From the NCBI RefSeq assembly GCF_024435355.1, contig NZ_JAMJWG010000008.1:1-64000 (forward strand): a stretch of 64,000 nucleotides of DNA. The letters run 5' to 3'. A program made the position numbers and the translations under genes. The notes beneath the pieces were generated by a model. That model was not told where the DNA came from, made no database searches, and was given only the letters and a program-made list of their open reading frames with translations. This DNA comes from Streptomyces odontomachi. GTDB lineage: Bacteria; Actinomycetota; Actinomycetes; Streptomycetales; Streptomycetaceae. Below, piece by piece: positions 41,525 through 48,915 of the stretch (position 1 is the first letter of the stretch; every line of letters starts with the position of its first letter).

Positions 41525-42814
41525 TCAGGGGCGCCGGGGCCGCACGGGGCCGGTGGGGCCGGGTACTGCCGTCGGCTCGGGGTGGCGGGTCGGAGCGGTG
41601 AAGCGGACCGGGAGCCCGGCCAGGCCCCAGCTCCACGGTGCGACCACCCACTCCAGGTCCGGCTCCGGCACGGCCAGTTCCAGGTCGGGCAGCAGCCGGC
41701 GGACGGTGTCCACCGCGGTCCGGGTGATCAGCCTCGCCGGGTCCTGCGCCGGGCACTGGTGGGGGCCGGCGCCGAAGGCGAGGTGGGAGCGGTTGCCGAT
41801 GACCGGGACGCCGTCCTCGGGCAGCACCCGCGGGTCGGCGTTGGCCGCGGCCAGGCCGAGGACGAGCATGTCACCGGCGCGGATGTGCTGCCCGCCCAGC
41901 GTCAGGTCCCGGGTGGCGTAGCGGGCGGGGAAGTTCTGGGTCGGCGGGAAGTGCCACAGCACCCGGTCCAGGGCGTCGTCGACGCTCAGCCGTCCTGCGG
42001 TCACGGACGACCGGAAGTCCGGGTCGCACAGCAGGATCCGCAGGGTGGTGGCGATCCAGTTGGTGGTGGTCTGGTTGCCGGCGACGAAGATCACCGCCAT
42101 GTTGTGCAGCACCTCCTCGTCGGAGAGCGCGGCCGGATGCTCCAGCAGGGCGGAGGTGAGGTCGTGCTGCGGGTGCCGCCGGCGGTCGACGATGTGGGCC
42201 ATCAGGATCTCGGCCATCCGGCGACTTGCCGCGGCCGAGCCCGCGTCGGCCCGCACGGTGCCCGCCAGGGCGCGCACCAGCTCCTGGCCGGTCGCCTCGT
42301 CGAGGCCGAGCAACCCCATGATGACCTCCAGCGGCAACCGCTGGGCGTAGCCGGTGACCAGGTCGGCCTCGCCGGCGGTCGCAAAGCCGCCGATCAGTCG
42401 CTCGGCCGCGGCGCGCACGGTGCGGCGCAGCTCGTGCCCGTCGATCCGGGCCAGCGCGGCGGCGACGGCCGAGCGGGTGCGGCGGTGCTGCTGACCGTCG
42501 AAGTACAGCAGCGCGGGCCGGTACATGACCATGGGCATCACCGGTGAGTCGGCCGGGACACGGCCCTCCCGCAGCAGGTTCCAGCGCCGCGGGTCGTGGG
42601 AGAAGTCCTGCTCGTCGCGGGTGACCCGGAGCAGTTCCGGGTGGCCGATGACGAGCCAGGCGCCGAGGCCGGGAGCGATGGTGACGGGTGCGACGGCACC
42701 GTGCTCGCGCCGCATCCGCTCGTAGCGGCGGGGGACTCCGTCGACGCCGATGGAGGCGTCATACAGCGCGTTGTAGGCCGCGTTGGGGTCCGTGCCAGCG
42801 GTGGGGGTGGTCAT
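41525..42814 (-). CDS. Cytochrome P450, CYP157-like, lacking the ExxR motif
   Basis: 429 residues. The I-helix reads AGNQTTTNW and the haem loop FGAGPHQCPAQDPARL keeps the cysteine ligand. The K-helix, where almost all P450s have ExxR, reads ALDRVLWHFPPTQN, so the conserved glutamate and arginine are missing. This is a known hallmark of CYP157, in which S. coelicolor members carry forms such as EQSLW and occur in conservon operons beside a CYP154. Whether it is a monooxygenase or a regulatory haem protein is unknown. It starts 42 bp after cvnD and is 12 bp from the next P450, in one operon. Confidence 0.88.
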   Translation of the reverse strand: MTTPTAGTDPNAAYNALYDASIGVDGVPRRYERMRREHGAVAPVTIAPGLGAWLVIGHPELLRVTRDEQDFSHDPRRWNLLREGRVPADSPVMPMVMYRPALLYFDGQQHRRTRSAVAAALARIDGHELRRTVRAAAERLIGGFATAGEADLVTGYAQRLPLEVIMGLLGLDEATGQELVRALAGTVRADAGSAAASRRMAEILMAHIVDRRRHPQHDLTSALLEHPAALSDEEVLHNMAVIFVAGNQTTTNWIATTLRILLCDPDFRSSVTAGRLSVDDALDRVLWHFPPTQNFPARYATRDLTLGGQHIRAGDMLVLGLAAANADPRVLPEDGVPVIGNRSHLAFGAGPHQCPAQDPARLITRTAVDTVRRLLPDLELAVPEPDLEWVVAPWSWGLAGLPVRFTAPTRHPEPTAVPGPTGPVRPRRP

Positions 42815-42856
42815 CGAGGATCGCCTTCACGTCGTCGTCTGACGGGTCGGAGTGCT

Positions 42857-43573
42857 TCAACTGCCGGATGCGCCGGGGTGCACGGGCGGTGCCGAGCGCC
42901 GTTCGCCCCGTGCGGCCGGCGTCCCGGCGGTCGGGGCCGGCGCCTCGGCGAGGTCGAGGAGGTGGCGGGTCAGCGCGATCAGGGCGAGCGTGGCGGAGCG
43001 CGGGTCGCGGGCGTCGCACTCGACGAGCGGGGTCTCGGGCAGCAGGTCGAGCGCGTCGCGCAGCTCGTCCTCGGTGTACCGCGGCCGGTCGGGGAAGTCG
43101 TTGACGGCGACCGCGAACGCCAGGCCCAGCTCCTCCAGGTTGCCCAGTGCGTCGAACGCGGCACCGAGGTCACGGGTGTCGACGAGGGCGAGCGCGCCGA
43201 GCGCACCGCGGGAGAGATCACGCCAGGCCGGCAGGAAACGCTGCTGTCCCGGGGTGCCGAAGAGGTACAGGACCAGTTCGCCGCCGAGCGTGATCCGGCC
43301 GAAGTCCAGGGCGACCGTGGTGGTGGTCTTGCCACCCCGTGCCGGCCGGTCGGCGCGCGCACCGGCCTGGGTCATCACCGCCTCCGTGGACAGCGGCCGG
43401 ATCTCGGAGACGGCACCGATCAGGGTGGTCTTGCCGACGCCCAGCGGCCCGACGACGAGGATCTTGGCCGCGCCCGACACGCCCGGCGGGACGTACCGCT
43501 CCTCGGCGCCGGCGGGACCCGGGTCGGGACCGGGCGCGGCCGGCGGCAGGTCAGAGGCGGCTTTCCAGACCAT
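42857..43573 (-). CDS. cvnD: Conservon GTPase CvnD
   Basis: 238 residues. A Ras-like small GTPase with P-loop VVGPLGVGKTTLIGAVSEIR, switch region DFGRITLGGELVLYLFGTPG, and VAVNDFP in place of the NKxD motif. In conservons the GTPase is thought to shuttle between the membrane and CvnA-C complex, giving a bacterial analogue of G-protein signalling that controls development and antibiotic production in Streptomyces. N- and C-terminal extensions are Pro/Ala-rich. The start lies inside cvnC (23-bp overlap). cvnA-B-C-D are in standard order on the reverse strand, followed by two P450 genes. Confidence 0.92.
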   Translation of the reverse strand: MVWKAASDLPPAAPGPDPGPAGAEERYVPPGVSGAAKILVVGPLGVGKTTLIGAVSEIRPLSTEAVMTQAGARADRPARGGKTTTTVALDFGRITLGGELVLYLFGTPGQQRFLPAWRDLSRGALGALALVDTRDLGAAFDALGNLEELGLAFAVAVNDFPDRPRYTEDELRDALDLLPETPLVECDARDPRSATLALIALTRHLLDLAEAPAPTAGTPAARGERRSAPPVHPGASGS

Positions 43574-43910
43574 CGAGCACCTTTCTCAGCACGCTTACAT
43601 CGGCGTGGGCTGCCGTCGGAACGGGTGGGCGGACGGCGATCAGGCCCCAGTCGAGTAAGTCGGCGAGGAGCACCTGCACCACCGGCGGGGGCTGGCCGAG
43701 GTGGGCGGCCACCTCGGCGACGGACAGCATCCCCCGGCACTGCGCGAGGATCGCCTGGTGCTCCGGCTGCACGCTGGCGGGCACCGGCCGATCCAGCGCG
43801 ACGACCAGGCTCTCCCAGGAGAACGACGCACCACCGGCGCCCGCCCGCCCGCCGGTGATGACGTACGGACGGACCGCGGACATCGTCCCGTCCTCGGAGT
43901 GGTCCGTCAT
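43551..43910 (-). CDS. cvnC: Conservon DUF742 protein CvnC
   Basis: 119 residues, the usual length. VRPYVITGGRAGAG at the start and the winged-helix-like HQAILAQCRGMLSVAEVAAH, LGQPPPVVQVLLADLLDWGL and VLRKVLDGLESRL at the end are typical DUF742 features. Its precise role is unknown, but it interacts with the GTPase and roadblock partners in characterised conservons. The start ATG overlaps the stop of cvnB (ATGA at 43907-43910) and its 3' end overlaps cvnD, so synthesis of the subunits is coupled. Confidence 0.92.
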   Translation of the reverse strand: MTDHSEDGTMSAVRPYVITGGRAGAGGASFSWESLVVALDRPVPASVQPEHQAILAQCRGMLSVAEVAAHLGQPPPVVQVLLADLLDWGLIAVRPPVPTAAHADVSVLRKVLDGLESRL

Positions 43911-44395
43911 GGGGCGGGGGCCGCCGAATCCGCCGGCGGCGCGCCCTCGTCGCCGTCCTCCCCGTCCTCGCTCCGCGGCGGGCTGCCCAGGTGGGCGCCG
44001 ATCCTGACGACGAGCAGCTGCATCTGCTGCGCCACCAGGCCCACGTCAGCGTTCGGGGCGGTGGCCACGGCGAGTTGGCCGCCGAAGGAGGTGCCGGTGA
44101 GCAGGACGAAGCCGTCGGCGGCCTCCAGCATCAGCTGGCGCACCCGGCCGCCACCGCCGAACAGCAGCTCGGTGGTGGAGCGGCCGGTCATGGCGAGCGC
44201 GGCGCAGGCGGCGGCGAGCGATTCGGCCTCGCCGAGCCCGAGGGCGGCGACCGGCCCTGTGAGGTCCTTGGCGGAGGCGTGCCCGAGCCGCAGCCCGTCC
44301 TCGGAGACCACTATGGCGTGCCGGACACCGGGGATCTCGGTCAGCGGACGCAGGATCCATCCCACGTCGGGCAGCTTGGCGATACGTCCGGTCAT
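43907..44395 (-). CDS. cvnB: Conservon roadblock/LC7 protein CvnB
   Basis: 162 residues. The roadblock/LC7 fold is shown by GWILRPLTEIPGVRHAIVVS, LGLGEAESLAAACAALAMTG and VLLTGTSFGGQLAVATAPNA. Proteins of this fold regulate small GTPases, as MglB does for MglA, and CvnB probably acts on CvnD. The C-terminal 25 residues are acidic and low complexity (SEDGEDGDEGAPPADSAAPA), longer than in many homologues. Overlaps of four bases with both neighbours mark a tightly coupled operon. Confidence 0.92.
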   Translation of the reverse strand: MTGRIAKLPDVGWILRPLTEIPGVRHAIVVSEDGLRLGHASAKDLTGPVAALGLGEAESLAAACAALAMTGRSTTELLFGGGGRVRQLMLEAADGFVLLTGTSFGGQLAVATAPNADVGLVAQQMQLLVVRIGAHLGSPPRSEDGEDGDEGAPPADSAAPAP

Positions 44396-45801
44396 GATCG
44401 GCCTTCCTCAGCGGCGTCTTGCACTGCCTCGTGTCCGGGCTGCTCGCCCTGGCGCCCGCGGCGCGCCCCGGACAGCACGCTGGATATGGAGGCGCGGGCG
44501 TCCTGCGGGGTCCATGCGCCACCGTCCTGGCCCGGCGCCGCTGCCCCGGTCACGGCCGCGCCCTGGCGGGGTGCGTCCGCGGTGGCGGGGGACGCCGTGC
44601 CGGGCTGCGGTGCCGTGCCGCGGCGGCTGCGGCGGCGGGGCAGCCCGCTCGGCGCGGTGCCCGAGTCGGCACCGGAACCCGGCTCCGACGCGCCCGCGGT
44701 CACGGCCGCGACGGGCTCGGAGTGACCGTCCGCCGTGCCCCATGCGGGCCCCGGAGCCGGGGCCGTGGGGCGGTGGCGAACGGATGCCGCGGTCGCGCCC
44801 GGGTCGGCGAGCGGTTCGGTCAGCAGGGCGTGCGGGACGAAGGCGACCGCGCGGGTGCCGCCGTAGGCGGAGGTGGTGGACAGCTCGACACGGAAGCCGA
44901 GTTCACGGCACCAGCGGCCGACGCAGGCCAGGCCGAGCCGGGGCACGGCGCCGAGCCGGGCGAGGTCCACCTCGTCGCGGAGCTGGGCGAGTGCCTGGTC
45001 CAGCACGTCCGGCGGCATGCCGAGACCGGCGTCGTCGATCTCCACCACGGCACCGGCGGCGACCTCGCGGACGTTGACGACGACGGGGGTGCGGGACGGT
45101 GAGAAGGCGGTGGCGTTCTCCAGCAGCTCGGCGAGGGCGTGCATCAGGCCCTCGACGGCGGCCGGGGCCACGTGCAGCGACCGTCCGCCGTGCAGCTCGA
45201 CACGGCCGAACTCGACGATCCGGGACTGCGCGCCGCGCACGCAGTCGTAGAGCGAGGCCGGCCGCGCCTCCCGCCGACCCGGCCAGATCCCGCACATCAC
45301 CAGCAGGGTCTGGGCCTTGCGGGTCATCTGCGCGGCGGCGTGGTCGGCCTTCATCACCTCCGTCATCAGGTCCGGGTCCTCGAGGGAACGCTCGATGCGG
45401 TCCAGGACCTGCTGCTGGACGGTGGCCATGGCGTGCATGGTGCGGGCGACCGCCTCGAACGCCGACTGGACCGAGTCCCGCAGGGCACGTTCGCGGCGCA
45501 GCGCGTCGTCGGAGCCGAGCATGTCGACGACACGGGCGAGGTGCCGGGCGAAGTCCGCGCCGGTGGCGGCCGGGTCCAGCGGGCCCGGGACGTCGTCGGG
45601 GCGGCGGCCGGCGCGCAGCCGCTCCTCGATGGCGGGGGCGACGACGTCTGCCAGGTGGGCGAGTTCGGCGGCGCGCGCATCGGCCAGTGCCCTGGCCCGC
45701 TCCCGGTCCCTGCGCGTGGCGCGCAGCGCGCGGCGCAGTGCGACCAGGGCGGCCAGCAGGACCAGCACCACCGCGGTGGAGGACGCGATGACCAGGACCA
45801 C
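44392..45801 (-). CDS. cvnA: Conservon sensor-histidine-kinase-like protein CvnA
   Basis: 469 residues. One N-terminal membrane helix (SSTAVVLVLLAALVALRRAL), a long coiled helical region, then a GHKL ATPase domain with N-box ALAELLENATAFSPS and G1 DDAGLGMP. No phosphorylated histidine motif typical of two-component kinases is apparent, as in other CvnA proteins. The last about 130 residues are disordered and Pro/Ala/Gly-rich. CvnA proteins anchor the G-protein-like complex to the membrane and may sense a signal. The GTG start at 45801 is preceded by GGAAAGGG. It is the first gene of the operon; its promoter region (45802-46300) shows no clear consensus boxes. Confidence 0.92.
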   Translation of the reverse strand: MVLVIASSTAVVLVLLAALVALRRALRATRRDRERARALADARAAELAHLADVVAPAIEERLRAGRRPDDVPGPLDPAATGADFARHLARVVDMLGSDDALRRERALRDSVQSAFEAVARTMHAMATVQQQVLDRIERSLEDPDLMTEVMKADHAAAQMTRKAQTLLVMCGIWPGRREARPASLYDCVRGAQSRIVEFGRVELHGGRSLHVAPAAVEGLMHALAELLENATAFSPSRTPVVVNVREVAAGAVVEIDDAGLGMPPDVLDQALAQLRDEVDLARLGAVPRLGLACVGRWCRELGFRVELSTTSAYGGTRAVAFVPHALLTEPLADPGATAASVRHRPTAPAPGPAWGTADGHSEPVAAVTAGASEPGSGADSGTAPSGLPRRRSRRGTAPQPGTASPATADAPRQGAAVTGAAAPGQDGGAWTPQDARASISSVLSGARRGRQGEQPGHEAVQDAAEEGRS

Positions 45802-46250
45802 TGAAGAGCATCCCTTTCCGACGTCGAATCACTCGATCACTGACCGGAGTTGTCCGAGATCTTAGGGCAATGGTTCCGGGCGCACCGGGCTTCGCGGACA
45901 TCCGCCGCCGCCACCGTCCCACGCGCCGCTCTGCCTTGCAGGATGCGACCCTGTTCGGGACGGGGGGTGAACGTCGGGAAAGGATTTCCGTCAGATCCCG
46001 CGACCACGGGCCAGGGGGCGGGCCGGACTCACCGCGTACTCCAGCCCACCGAACGCGCCGAGCCGAACCCGCGGCGCCGGCGACCCGATTCGGGCAGGCC
46101 GGAGGGTCGGTGGGGGCGGGAGGGCCGATCCGACCGGCGCCGAACGCCCGCCGCGCACCCCTCCTCGCCGGGCACGCTGGACCCGGCCGCCACCGGCGAA
46201 CGGAGTTTGTCGACTCCCCGCTCTTGTGGCCGTACGGGCACCCTTGCTTC
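45802..46250. other. Long gap between the conservon and the GH43-like gene
   Basis: About 450 bp without a recognisable gene. Frames open here on both strands have no family-like sequence and look like by-products of high GC. The right end leads into the operator of the GH43-like gene. Confidence 0.5.
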
Positions 46251-46277
46251 CCTGTTCCTGAAATCGATTTCAACAGG
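46251..46277. promoter_or_regulatory. LacI-type operator of the GH43-like gene
   Basis: TGAAATCGATTTCA (46259-46272) is a perfect 14-bp palindrome, the size and symmetry used by LacI-family repressors. It is flanked by CCTGTT (46251-46256) and AACAGG (46272-46277), which extend the dyad in imperfect register. It lies 31 bp before the start codon, so repression of initiation is likely. Confidence 0.65.
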
Positions 46278-46302
46278 GCTGCGTGCCCGAGGAGTTGATG
46301 TG

Positions 46303-48327
46303 ATGATCTCCAGACGCCGGCTGCTGGTCGCCACCGCCGCGACCGCTGCCGCCGCTGCCACCACCGGACTCGGCGGCTCCTTACCGCCCGCGCGTGCGGC
46401 GACGGAGCACGCCTGGGTGGGTGCGGGCGCCTTCACCCACCTGTACGACCCGGCCGCTTCCGGCGGCGCGGCACAGTACATCAACGACCACTGCCTGATC
46501 CGGGCAACGGACGGCACCTGGCACCTCTTCGGGATCACGGGGAACACCGTGCCGCCCGGCCAGACCCCCGACAGCGGCCTCGAACGCGACTTCGCGCACG
46601 CCACGGCACCGGCCCTGACGGGACCGTGGACCCGGCAGGCGTACGCCCTGCACGTGGACCCCGACTACTACGGCGAGGAGCACCTGTGGGCGCCGTACGT
46701 GCTGGAACACGACGGCACCTACTACATGTTCTACGCGGCGGGCGGGCAGGACGGGCCGGCCGTCAACCTCGCCACCTCCCCCGACCTGGAGACCTGGACG
46801 CGGCTGCCGTCGGGGCCGCTGTTCCGGGGCCTGGTCGCGCGTGACCCGTTCGTCGCCCGGGTCGGCGACCACTGGGTGATGTACTACTGCGAGATGGCAG
46901 GGCCCGGCGGCAACCACATCGTCGCCGCCCGCACCAGTACCGACCTCGTGCACTGGTCCGCCGCGAGCACGGTCTTCACGGACCCGGCGACCGGAGCGAA
47001 CTCCGCCCCGGTGACCGAGTCGCCGTTCGTCGTCGCACGCGACGGCTGGTGGTACCTGTTCACCGGTCCGCGCGGCGGCTACGAGGGCACCGACGTCTAC
47101 GCGAGCACCGACCCGATGAGCTTCACGCCGGGCCAGTACGCCGGACACGTGCCCGCGCACGCCGCCGAGGTCGTCTCCGACGGCGGCGGCGACTGGGTCA
47201 CCAACTGCGGGTGGTACGAGGCCGGCGTCCACCTCGCGCCGCTGCACTGGCAGTCGACGGCGCCGACCTGGCAGAGCCGGGACAACCCCGCGGTGGTCCT
47301 CGACGTCACCGGCAGGCTCAACGTCTTCGCCCTCGACCCCGCCGACCGCATCCTGATCCGCCGCGTCCAGACGGACCCGGGCTCCGACACCTGGGGCGAC
47401 TGGGAACAGTGGGGCCCGTCGCTGGACACCACCCCGACGTTCGGCGTCAACACCGATGGCCGGCTCGAGCTTTTCGCCCTCACGGAGGGCGGCACCGGCC
47501 TGACGTACCGGGTGCAGAAGGCGAACGGCACCTGGAGCGACTGGGTCGACTTCGGCGGCCCCGCGGGTGCGGCGCCCGCGGTCGGGCGCAACCTGGACGG
47601 ACGCCTCGAGGTGTTCGCCGTCGGACCGGCCGGCGCCTACCTCACCCACCGCTGGCAGAACCAGCCGGGCGCGGAGAACTGGAGCGACTGGGAGACCTTC
47701 GGCGGGCCGACCGGCGGTCCCCCGATCGTCGGCACCAACGCGGACGGCCGGATGGAGGTCTTCGCCATCGGCGCGGCACGCGAACTCATCGCGCACCGCT
47801 GGCAGAACGCGCCGAGCGGCGGCTGGAGCGACTGGGACGCCGCGTTCGGCCCCACGCCCTGCGGCGATGTGCCGACGGTCGCCCGCGATGTGCAGGGCCG
47901 CCTTGAAGTCTTCGCGCTCAACCCGTACGGCGGCGGGGTGGCCCTGCGCCCGCAGCAGGCGCCCAGCAGCGGATGGTCGCCGTGGCAGGGCGACTTCCTG
48001 GGCGTGAGCGTCGCCTCGCCGACCGTGGTCGCCAGCGCGGACGGCCGGTTGGAGGCGTTCGCCGTCGCACCGGGCGGCACGCTCATGACCCACCGCTGGC
48101 AGCAGGCCGACGGCACCTGGAGCGCCCGGGAGACCTTCGGCACCGGCCCGTACCTGGCGAACCCGAGCGCGGCCCGGGACGCGGCCGGGCGCATCCACCT
48201 CTTCGCCGTCGCACCGGACGGCACCGTCTCCACGTGCGTGCAGACGGCACCCAGCGGCGGCTGGGGCACCTGGCAGCCGTTCGGCAACCGGCTCATCGCC
48301 GCGCTGCCGGCGGGCCAGGCGACGTAG
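46303..48327 (+). CDS. Secreted GH43-like enzyme with C-terminal seven-repeat lectin propeller
   Basis: 674 residues. Tat-like signal (MISRRRLLVATAATAAAAAT, cleavage after PARA). Residues about 35-325 form a five-bladed GH43-like domain: INDHCLIRATDGTWHLFGIT gives a first aspartate, EHLWAPYVLEHDGTYYMFYA the conserved WAP strand, and VTESPFVVARDGWWYLFTGP the likely acid glutamate. Activity on arabinan or xylan side chains is probable. Residues about 326-665 contain seven about 47-residue repeats ending in GRLEVFA-like strands (GRLNVFA, GRLELFA, GRLEVFA, GRMEVFA, GRLEVFA, GRLEAFA, GRIHLFA), as in PLL-type seven-bladed lectins that bind fucose or other sugars. ATG 46303 follows GAGGAG by 8 bases. 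Confidence 0.82.
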   Translation: MISRRRLLVATAATAAAAATTGLGGSLPPARAATEHAWVGAGAFTHLYDPAASGGAAQYINDHCLIRATDGTWHLFGITGNTVPPGQTPDSGLERDFAHATAPALTGPWTRQAYALHVDPDYYGEEHLWAPYVLEHDGTYYMFYAAGGQDGPAVNLATSPDLETWTRLPSGPLFRGLVARDPFVARVGDHWVMYYCEMAGPGGNHIVAARTSTDLVHWSAASTVFTDPATGANSAPVTESPFVVARDGWWYLFTGPRGGYEGTDVYASTDPMSFTPGQYAGHVPAHAAEVVSDGGGDWVTNCGWYEAGVHLAPLHWQSTAPTWQSRDNPAVVLDVTGRLNVFALDPADRILIRRVQTDPGSDTWGDWEQWGPSLDTTPTFGVNTDGRLELFALTEGGTGLTYRVQKANGTWSDWVDFGGPAGAAPAVGRNLDGRLEVFAVGPAGAYLTHRWQNQPGAENWSDWETFGGPTGGPPIVGTNADGRMEVFAIGAARELIAHRWQNAPSGGWSDWDAAFGPTPCGDVPTVARDVQGRLEVFALNPYGGGVALRPQQAPSSGWSPWQGDFLGVSVASPTVVASADGRLEAFAVAPGGTLMTHRWQQADGTWSARETFGTGPYLANPSAARDAAGRIHLFAVAPDGTVSTCVQTAPSGGWGTWQPFGNRLIAALPAGQAT

Positions 48328-48414
48328 CACCGCCGCCCGCAGGCCAGGCGACGTAGGACGGTCGACGGGCCGGCGCTGCGGGGGCTTTCGTGGCCGCGCC
48401 CGTCCGTTGCGTGC

Positions 48415-48451
48415 CGGCCGGCCGGACCGATCACGTCGGACCGGCCGGCCG
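48415..48451 (+). terminator. Hairpin terminator after the GH43-like gene
   Basis: CGGCCGGCCGG (48415-48425) and CCGGCCGGCCG (48441-48451) form a perfect 11-bp stem with a 15-base loop, 88 bp after the stop. It shields the nrd regulatory region from read-through. Confidence 0.7.
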
Positions 48452-48631
48452 CCGCGTCGCGCGGGGATCAGCCGCGCCCGGAGCCGGTGGCCCGCACGGC
48501 GTCGAAGCGGGCAGCGGCACGGGAGTGGACGGGTGCCCGGAGGCGTACGCAAACGTGGACGCGGGCGTGGACGCCGGCGCGCCGGGCGGTGCGGCGAAAG
48601 GTGGTCACGCGCCCACCCTACCCCCACCCCG

Positions 48632-48678
48632 ACACAACATCTGGGGTCGTTTTTCGCGAGCACCACAACATGTATGCT
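48632..48678 (+). promoter_or_regulatory. Tandem NrdR boxes and promoter of nrdAB
   Basis: ACACAACATCTGGGG (48632-48646) and CCACAACATGTATGC (48663-48677) resemble NrdR boxes, and their starts are 31 bp apart, three helical turns, the usual spacing for this ATP/dATP-sensing repressor. The second box overlaps the likely -10 TATGCT (48673-48678). NrdR control therefore acts on transcription start, ahead of the riboswitch. Confidence 0.8.
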
Positions 48679-48684
48679 CGACTC

Positions 48685-48800
48685 GCTGTCGCCGCAGGGG
48701 AATCCGGTGCGAATCCGGGACTGACCCGCAACGGTGAGCGGCGCGTTGTGGCGCGCCCGCGAGTCCGATCACCTGCCGGCAGCGCGCCCGGGGACGCCGT
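48685..48800 (+). ncRNA. Cobalamin riboswitch of nrdAB
   Basis: The conserved core reads GGGGAATCCGGTGCGAATCC, then GGGACTGACCCGCAACGGTG, and, after a variable stem, GAGTCCGATCACCTGCCGG, the standard B12-element boxes. It lies in the leader about 115 bp before nrdA and downstream of the NrdR boxes. The same arrangement controls nrdABS in S. coelicolor, where B12 shuts off the class Ia enzyme so that the B12-dependent class II enzyme is used. The following GC-rich hairpins (about 48786-48870) are the probable expression platform. Confidence 0.93.
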
Positions 48801-48915
48801 CCCGGGTGCCGTGAAGTCCTGGCCTCGTGGAGTGGGCTGGCGCAATTCGCCCCGGGTGTCTCCCGGGCGCGCCCGCCCGCCTTCCTCGTGGCCGCCGCCG
48901 GAGGGAGAAACACCC

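Noticed and set aside
45870..46298. 142-codon forward frame between cvnA and the GH43-like gene
   Set aside because: Arg/Pro/Gly-rich composition, no ribosome site, no recognisable domain.
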